This document shows positions 57,142-64,000 of a stretch of DNA of 64,000 nucleotides, piece after piece. A model generated the notes under the pieces. It made no database searches. It saw only the letters and a list, made by a program, of their open reading frames with translations, and had not been told where the DNA came from. Source of the stretch: Apostichopus japonicus (lineage: Eukaryota; Echinodermata; Holothuroidea; Aspidochirotida; Stichopodidae). The DNA lies in assembly GCF_037975245.1 (NCBI RefSeq), contig NC_092575.1, positions 20,411,841-20,475,840 on the forward strand. Reading direction: 5' to 3'. A program made the position numbers and the translations under genes. Each line of letters starts with the position of its first letter. Position 1 is the stretch's first letter.

Positions 57142-60100
57142 ATGGCTACACAGGAGATTCCAGTTGAAAAATGTTCATTGCATGTCCCTGACCTTGATGA
57201 GCTGTGCAGAGGTAGGCCTAGGTCTAACGCTATGCCTTCGGGTTAGGCCTAGTCTTAGGCTAACTGTCTTTAGTATTACCTGCGAATGTAAGCATACTAT
57301 AAATTGGTAAAATGGTTAAGATGTACTCTGATGGAGGTTAAGATGTTTTAGATAAACCAAGACTTTGAGTAACACTAAAGACTAGCCAACAGGTTAGGGT
57401 TCAATGAGACACTAGCCTAAAGTTGGTCTAGGCTAAGTTAAAGTCTCAGTATGTGTTTGCCAAACTTAAACTTCGACCTTTCAGTGAAAATGACACCTTT
57501 CTATGCAATTTTCATATCAATATTTGTTATTTTTATGATCTGTCGTTAAAAAAGTTGAGCTGCATAAAATTCGCCAGATTTATTAATAGGTCTGTAGCCT
57601 AGATTGTGCAAACTTTAATCAAAATGTGCAAGCCCTGCTGGCCCAACAGATCATGCGCCAATCAAATATTTCTTTTTTGTTTACAACCGTTAGGCCTAGG
57701 ATTACTTTTACTTTCATGGCTAGCCTGCCTTAGGTCCCTGCTCATGTATCTTTCTCTCGGTGTTACCGATGTAGCTAGCGAAATTGTGTCATTTCCTTCC
57801 ATTGCAATGAATAAACAGGTGTTTTCAGATGTTTCCTCTGTGGAATTGTAAAAATTGGATGATATGGGTATAAGACTGCGTTAAAATCTTTATCCGGCTG
57901 ACATGGGCGTTCGCAGTGTTTTTACGGTAAATCGTTCATAACATTAAGGCAACAGAAAATACATTTCCTTCCTTCGATTGCGACTGCGTTTCTCCATTAA
58001 ACCCACCTGCAGAAGATTGTTTTTCGAAATTGATCAGCAAACACGTATTGAGACTTTAACTGAGGAGAATGGCTTTGACTTGAGGGTGGTTGTTGCTTGT
58101 TTCAGTTTGTACACTTATCTCATTCTCTGACTTTCAAGCTATCAGGAGGCAATACTGATACCCTTTTAAGGCTTTAAGCTTAAGAAGTGATAATTCCTTT
58201 AGAAATATAAGTTAGGCGAGATATACTATAGACTTACCAAGCATCCCAACAGGTTCTAATTATGCATTCTCAACTTTGTGCTATGATAATTAGACATAAC
58301 GAAAGGTCTTATGTCTAGATATTCTGAGCTCCTCAACTCAACTCAAGTCCAAGTTGTGATCTTAGTATACAGTTAACAAGAAATAACCCTTTTCACTGCA
58401 AACAGTAATGTTCTGAAAGTTATGCTTCAAAACAGGGAGCACCTAGGCCTGTGACCTTCATTTGCTGATGTGCATGTTTTCACTTACAGAGCGTGGTAAC
58501 AAATGTCTGTCAAATAAGTTGGTCAACTACCAACACATGTAACAACTGCATACATTCAATTGTAATCAACCTTTACTGGGCATTGTTTTTTATGCATAAT
58601 TTTGGTTTAATCTTTACATTTTAGTGTTACAGAAAGGCCTTTCAAACAATTTCAAGAATGTTTCAGTGAAAACTGTAGAATGTCCAGATTTGACTCAAAA
58701 GCCATTCACTCTAGCAGCAAAAGGTTTGTAGTCCCTTTTTCTTTTCTTTTCTCTTACGTAAATTCTTAATGGAGAAAAAAAACCCATCAATCATCCTTAC
58801 CTTGTATGAAACACACCTTTGTGATGAACAATTCCACCAAACAATTAAGAAATACCTGGCTTTGTTTGAGAGATATCCTATTTTGAAGTTGTCGCAGAGT
58901 TTTGTCATCTCGTAAATCCGTGATATCATAGTGCCACTAGGATAAGAAGCCATTTATTTTCTCTTTGTTTATCATATCCTACTCTCAATGTAGAACGTTA
59001 ACAGTGTTAACACTGAAAACAAAGTGTTGGTTACTGGTTAGTTCACATTGAGAGCTTTAGATACTTTAGATTCAGCATAATCTGCAAAATCCATCTCCAT
59101 TACAAAAATATTTAGCATTATAATAAATTAAGAAAAAAGGAACTTTATGAGCAAAATTTTGGCACATTGTAGCTTGATGATGTCATATTTTAGACTTGTG
59201 CAAGTCTTCAGCTATTTGTGTGAAGGAACATTTAGCTTGTGATATACAGTATCACCCAAATGGAATCAGATACTTCTTGGCTGTGTGTTTTGAAGTTTAG
59301 AGTTATTGAGCTAATCTCTATCGCATTTACTAGTGATGATGCTTGGGTTTGTGTGCATGGTGGAGACAATGAATGACAGCATTATGAGTGTTGCTTACTT
59401 GCTTATTATTAAGGAAGTTTGAATCACAGTCAGCAAACTCATTCTGGTTACTTTACAGTTCTATATCTGGTGTACTGCTATAGGCTGAATTCATATGGAT
59501 GAACCAGTGGCATTGCCAGACATTTGAAAATTGGTGCAGGGGGGTCGGTGGGGACGGGAGCAGATTAAAATGAGAGTAGCATTAAGAGGGACACAGTATG
59601 TGGGCCATTGATATCAGGCAGTGGAAAGCCATGTTGTGGTGGGTATCAGGGGGAGTCCAGACAATAAATTCAGCTTCAAATCAGCAGAATTTGGAGATAT
59701 ATGTTTTAACAAATTATAGTTGGTAAAAGTAAAAGAGTTGTGTATCTTCCCACCTCAGGCTTTTTTTTTTGGACATGGCAATTTCATTTGGGGGGCACCA
59801 GGGGATAGCATGCACCCCTCCCATGCCGACATGACTGGGATGGAAATACATAGTTTATCTTAATGGCAACATGCATGATGTATTCTCTCTGGTGGATAAA
59901 TTGATCAACCATAATAGCAATCAATACAGTATTAGCTTAGTATGGTATTCATCTATAGAACCGAAGACTCATGCTACTGAAGCTGCTGTTATTTGATTGC
60001 ATATTATGGTTTTAATAGTAATTCACTCATACTGGCTGGTCCATGTCAATCCATGAGTAAACTTGATGTCACCTTTCTCTTTTGCCTTCCATTATTAGGA

Positions 60101-63032
60101 ATCTCTGGTAGTCCTCGACTTGCTGATGTTGGGGGAGTTCCATACCTGGTTCCTTTAGCTCAAAGAGACAAGGTAATAATTTAAATTCCAAAAATTCATC
60201 AATACTACCACTGCTTTATATGCCTTGCCTGTGTTTCATGCCTACAGTAGTACCTTAAGTTTATCATTGAACTGTGACCTAATGATAATCAAATTATAAT
60301 ACTGATAGTAAAATAAGGTGTTTGTTTTTACTCTTTTGGTCCCCATGAGAAACTCAGTCATTTTAATATATCACAATATATTTTGCACATATTCCTAATT
60401 TCTTAATGATTGCTGTATCACAAACTCTGGTGCATGAATAAATTATGTGCACGACTGTGGCCTTTGTGAATAGGGTTTATAATCTCAATAATAATCAATA
60501 AAATTGTCAAGAAAAATATCATGGGATTCATCTTCTCAGGTTCTTTAGAAAGAAATATATATTCAAACTTGCTGTCTTTTATATGATATCAGATACCATT
60601 GAGTTTTCCATAGAACTAGTTTCAACAATATGGGTATCATTCAGTTTTGATGGTTCAATTAAGAGGGCAAATATTATATTATATATAAGTCTAGAACAGT
60701 GGAGATCTTTCCATTCCTCCCCCTCCCCCCTGGGATTGGGGCCCTGGTCTCCCAAATGTTTCCAAAGTATGGATCCCCTAACTTACTGTGTTATGAACCC
60801 TAGATGTTTATGTCCACGTGGTTGTAATGATGTATTGAAATTTTATATTCAAATTATGTATCAAATTCATATAGTTATGTATTCAACATTTATCTTCTCT
60901 CTGTTTTCTATGATAGGTTTATAACTTCGACACAGTGGCTAGCTTAGTGGATTTGCCCGGAGCATTTATCATAGGTGCTGGAGCCGGAAGGCTTTGCACA
61001 ATCAACTGTGAGGTAAAAATTTAAATAAAATTGAAATTATTTTTTTAATTTCTTTTATTAATTATTTTATCTAGAAACAAACTTAACTACACATAATGGT
61101 CCTGTTGACCTAGTTATCATTTGTTATTGTTGCCTGTACAAAATGGTATCAAATTTGTGTAACAGATTGCTTCAAACATATCCCCAATCTGCTAGCATAG
61201 GGGTAGCTCATGTCATATTTAGACTATACCTAATGTTGAGACGACTGTCCAAATGAACACAAGTAGGCTTGATATGAATTTTATCATTTTGAGAAGTTTG
61301 GGTAAAATTGTGCTAAAGATAACAATGAATTCAAGGTTTCATGTTACTGATCCTTTATGTTATCCAGGGAGGGGGGGGGAGAGAAATTGGATCAGTTAAT
61401 GAGAAAACATGACTAGACAATGGCTGATAGGTGATTGCGATGTGACTCTTGCCCCTCCTCCTTGAATCCACCGAGTGCTGCTAAAAACAAACTTTGTATT
61501 TTGCAGTTAATGAAATATATAAAGAAGAAAAGTTGGTAAAGTATACTTTTCTTCATTAAAAAAATTCATATTTGGATACAACTTGAATAAGTCTTGATTA
61601 CTTGGCACCGATAATCTTACGTTTCAATACTCTGTTATTGTACTCTATCAACTGATTTGTTTGTGTTCTTGGGATGTTTCTTGCAGTTGATGCCAAATAT
61701 TGTAACTACCAGCGACTGCACCCATGGCGATAACAAGTCCCGTGCAGCTATGATATGTCCAGATGATGGGATATTGATGATAAAGCAGTACGATCTTAAC
61801 GAATTCTACATTCTCGGTAACCTATTAGCATGTGAGGGAAAGCAAGGCCCGGTAAGTCAAGTAGATGGAATAGTAGAGCTTTAAGAGGAAGCAAAGATGG
61901 GGAGGAGTGGGTGGTGTATTTTTATAGGCACTGATCACCCAATCCTTGACCGAGAGGTGTTCATCTGCCATCTGGATGTTCTGAATCTCTGGATGCCTTC
62001 AGTTTAGGTCATGTATAGTGCACACCTCGCACCGCACCGCTTGGGTGTGCTTCTGGGGTAAGGGGCCAGTAACTCCCCACCTGTCAGTAGTTCCAAAGCT
62101 GCTGTGAACCAGTGATTGGCCCATGTGATTTCTCTTATAGTGCCTCACAGCCTATATTAGCTCTTGACTTATGTCAATCTTCATGGGCTATAAAAAAAAT
62201 ATTAATAATAATAAAAAGTAGCTCAGAGACCTCACAAATTAAATATTATTTAGAGAAGACAAAATATCAAAGAAATTTATCATTTGTTTATATGTATTCA
62301 CTTTCCTATCATTAGAAGGAGCTTTCTGTCATAGCTAACGTCTACGATTTGAACTACCGAAATGGTGGAAAAACTTTTCACTTCATTATTCGAGATATAC
62401 AGCATAAGTGTATGAACTCAAAAAAAGTAATACTTACACTCAAGTGTCTTTTTGCAAGAATTGCGCCAAGGCTTTTTTACCGAAATCAAACTTTGTGTTT
62501 CAGAAAGAAATAATTGATAGTTTGTTCTGAAAAGTTTTGTACTTAGCTGACTTATGCCTAAGAAGTTATGAGACCCTTTTGGCAGTTTCTTTTGATTGAT
62601 GGTTTTGCTTATTGTTGATTTATGAAAGTTTAACAACAATCTTGCAAAGAACGAAAGGAACAAAATAACAAGAAATGTCATTTATTATATTGGTGAAATC
62701 TTTGAAGTGGGGAAAACAACCCTCGCACATGGTTACTAGTAGGCAACCATGGACAATTATATCCAAGAAAGAGAGTTTTTAGATGACCAAATTGAGACGC
62801 CAAAAGTATTCATTTCATAATTAATGTCTACTTGGTTTTTTGTTATGCATACACCTCTAATATTGTTTAATTCATCAAACAGGTTATAGAGGTAAAAGTA
62901 TCAAAACGATCCGGAAAGGAAAATTTTGTAACGAATATGCGAGAAACTCTCAAGGCACATTACGGAGACAAACCGGTCGGCTTAGGAGGAACATTCCTAA
63001 TAGAAAGTGGCAAAGCCAAGCTTCATGTCATG
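57142..63032 (+). CDS. C11orf54: C11orf54/PTD012 ester hydrolase (DUF1907), 5' part, cut by window end
   Basis: Human C11orf54 (PTD012) is a zinc-containing protein with ester hydrolase activity and a DUF1907 fold. Six exons are visible: 57142-57211, 58625-58723, 60099-60172, 60917-61012, 61687-61851 and 62883-63032, giving 218 codons in frame with GT-AG borders. Matching blocks are SLHVPDLDELCR, LQKGLSNNFKNV, VECPDLTQKPFTLAAKG, LADVGGVPYLVPL, LPGAFIIGAGAG, FYILGNLLACEGKQG, VIEVKVSKRSG, NFVTNMRETLKAHYGDKP and GLGGTFLIESGKAKLHVM. About 95 further residues, including the C-terminal metal-binding His cluster, lie right of the window. The ATG at 57142 gives the family's usual N-terminal length. 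Confidence 0.93.
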
Positions 63033-63767
63033 GTAAGTCTTAAGATTCCTTCATCACCACTAGTCTCTGCTCTGAAGCAGTTTGAGAAGGTTAAGGAATA
63101 AATGGCTTTGGTCTGCCTTTTATTGATGAATAAACCCTTCCTAAATTTGGCAGCAAGCTAAAAAGGTGGAGGGGGGGATGACAAAAATTGGAATGAAAAA
63201 TTGAAGCAATTATTTTGCCTTGTTATTTTTTTCTTCACTGACAAACAGCAAAATGATACCTATTGTCCTTTTTTTAGTGTGGAACATGTTACAAATATTA
63301 TGTACTTAAATTTGAAGAAAATGCTTGTGTAATGTCATAGGTACAAATTAAGAGAATAATGCACATCAGCAACTTACTCATGCACTGGCAGTAGGTAAAC
63401 GAGAAGTTTGAAAACTCTGCAAGAATATAACAATACATCGTCAATAACTGGTATCGCAAAGATTCAACCCTGACATGTGGTTGACAATGATGTTTATTGT
63501 GCATTGCCAGACACAATTCAGCAGGTGTGTTCTACTGCTATAGTTGGCCTAGTTGACTGTGTTTTGTTGCATCATGGTTAACAATGACAGTGCTTTCTGC
63601 GCACCAGTAGTTTTCAGATCTCACATATTTGTAAGATTAGACGACTATTGCTAAATATATCAACTGTTGTAACTCTAACAGTGCACTTTGGACTTCTTAT
63701 TTAGTGTGTAAATCTCCTTCGTTGAGTGCAAAAACCCTACAGAAATAAAGATGGAGATAAAAGATCA

Positions 63768-64000
63768 TTTGAGGTCAACAAAAGGTCAAAGTCTGAAAAT
63801 CATCTGAAAGCTTGGATGAACGTCATATTTGGTATATAGATCCACCTTAGTGATTTACGAAAACCATTTTGTTTTCTGTGGAAGCCACAGGTCACTTGAG
63901 GTCAACAGATATCAAACGCTGGAAACTTTTTATGCAGTTTAACTCAAAATGTAAAGCTTGAATTAATTTCATACTTGCTATTTAGATCCACAAGTAGTGA
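63768..64000 (+). repeat. About 130-bp tandem repeat in a C11orf54 intron, cut by window end
   Basis: TTGAGGTCAACA starts both units (63769 and 63897), and AAGCTTG, CATA-TTG and TAGATCCAC follow in the same order in each. It may continue past the right edge. Confidence 0.75.

Noticed and set aside
59500-59840. Possible degraded hAT-like element (CAGTGGCATTGCCAG near the left, CATGACTG near the right, similar 8-mers outside)
   Set aside because: Terminal repeats match over only a few bases and the flanking 8-mers differ; not enough support.
1-64000. tRNA, rRNA, CRISPR or prokaryotic operon features
   Set aside because: None seen; the window is a eukaryotic nuclear region with spliced genes, and no cloverleaf or spacer-repeat pattern was noticed by eye.

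Overview
The window is nuclear DNA of a marine invertebrate deuterostome, most likely an echinoderm. The evidence is intron-rich animal genes with small exons and about 0.3-2 kb introns, a tandem cluster of intronless and divergent rhodopsin-type GPCRs of the kind expanded in sea urchins, and many short non-autonomous DNA transposons, minisatellites and poly-G/C runs. The species cannot be fixed from the sequence, and a hemichordate is not excluded. Gene models below were built by hand: exons were recognised by similarity to known animal proteins, and splice sites and reading phase were checked at each junction.

Layout. (1) 362-12294, minus: first 13 coding exons (536 codons) of SART3, the U4/U6 snRNP recycling factor; the RRM half lies beyond the left edge. 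(2) 12735-16379, plus, head-to-head with SART3: a 308-residue protein that joins the N-terminal lobe of tRNA 2'-phosphotransferase (Tpt1/TRPT1) to a BC-box-like helix and leucine-rich repeats, without the catalytic lobe. This is the most unusual gene here. (3) 18559-28984, plus: complete 14-exon MKS1 (556 residues), a ciliary transition-zone B9 protein. (4) 31884-35945, minus, convergent with MKS1: RAD51D from the Walker A exon to the stop; the N-terminal exons were not found. (5) 37901-51833, plus: four single-exon paralogous GPCRs plus a decayed duplicate of the 5' end of the fourth. (6) 57142-63032, plus: first six exons of the C11orf54 (PTD012, DUF1907) ester hydrolase, cut by the right edge.

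The genes do not form one pathway. SART3 and the Tpt1-like gene share a 440-bp divergent promoter and both have RNA-related ancestry, which is suggestive only. The GPCR block looks like recent lineage-specific tandem expansion, probably chemosensory.

Between and within the genes are two hAT-like MITEs with perfect 8-bp target duplications (3223-3678 and 46376-46905), a possibly structured dispersed repeat in two copies (26702 and 36991), a 95-bp-arm foldback (55488-55789), several minisatellites (one fills MKS1 intron 4), and two introns with GC donors (SART3 intron 1, MKS1 intron 10).
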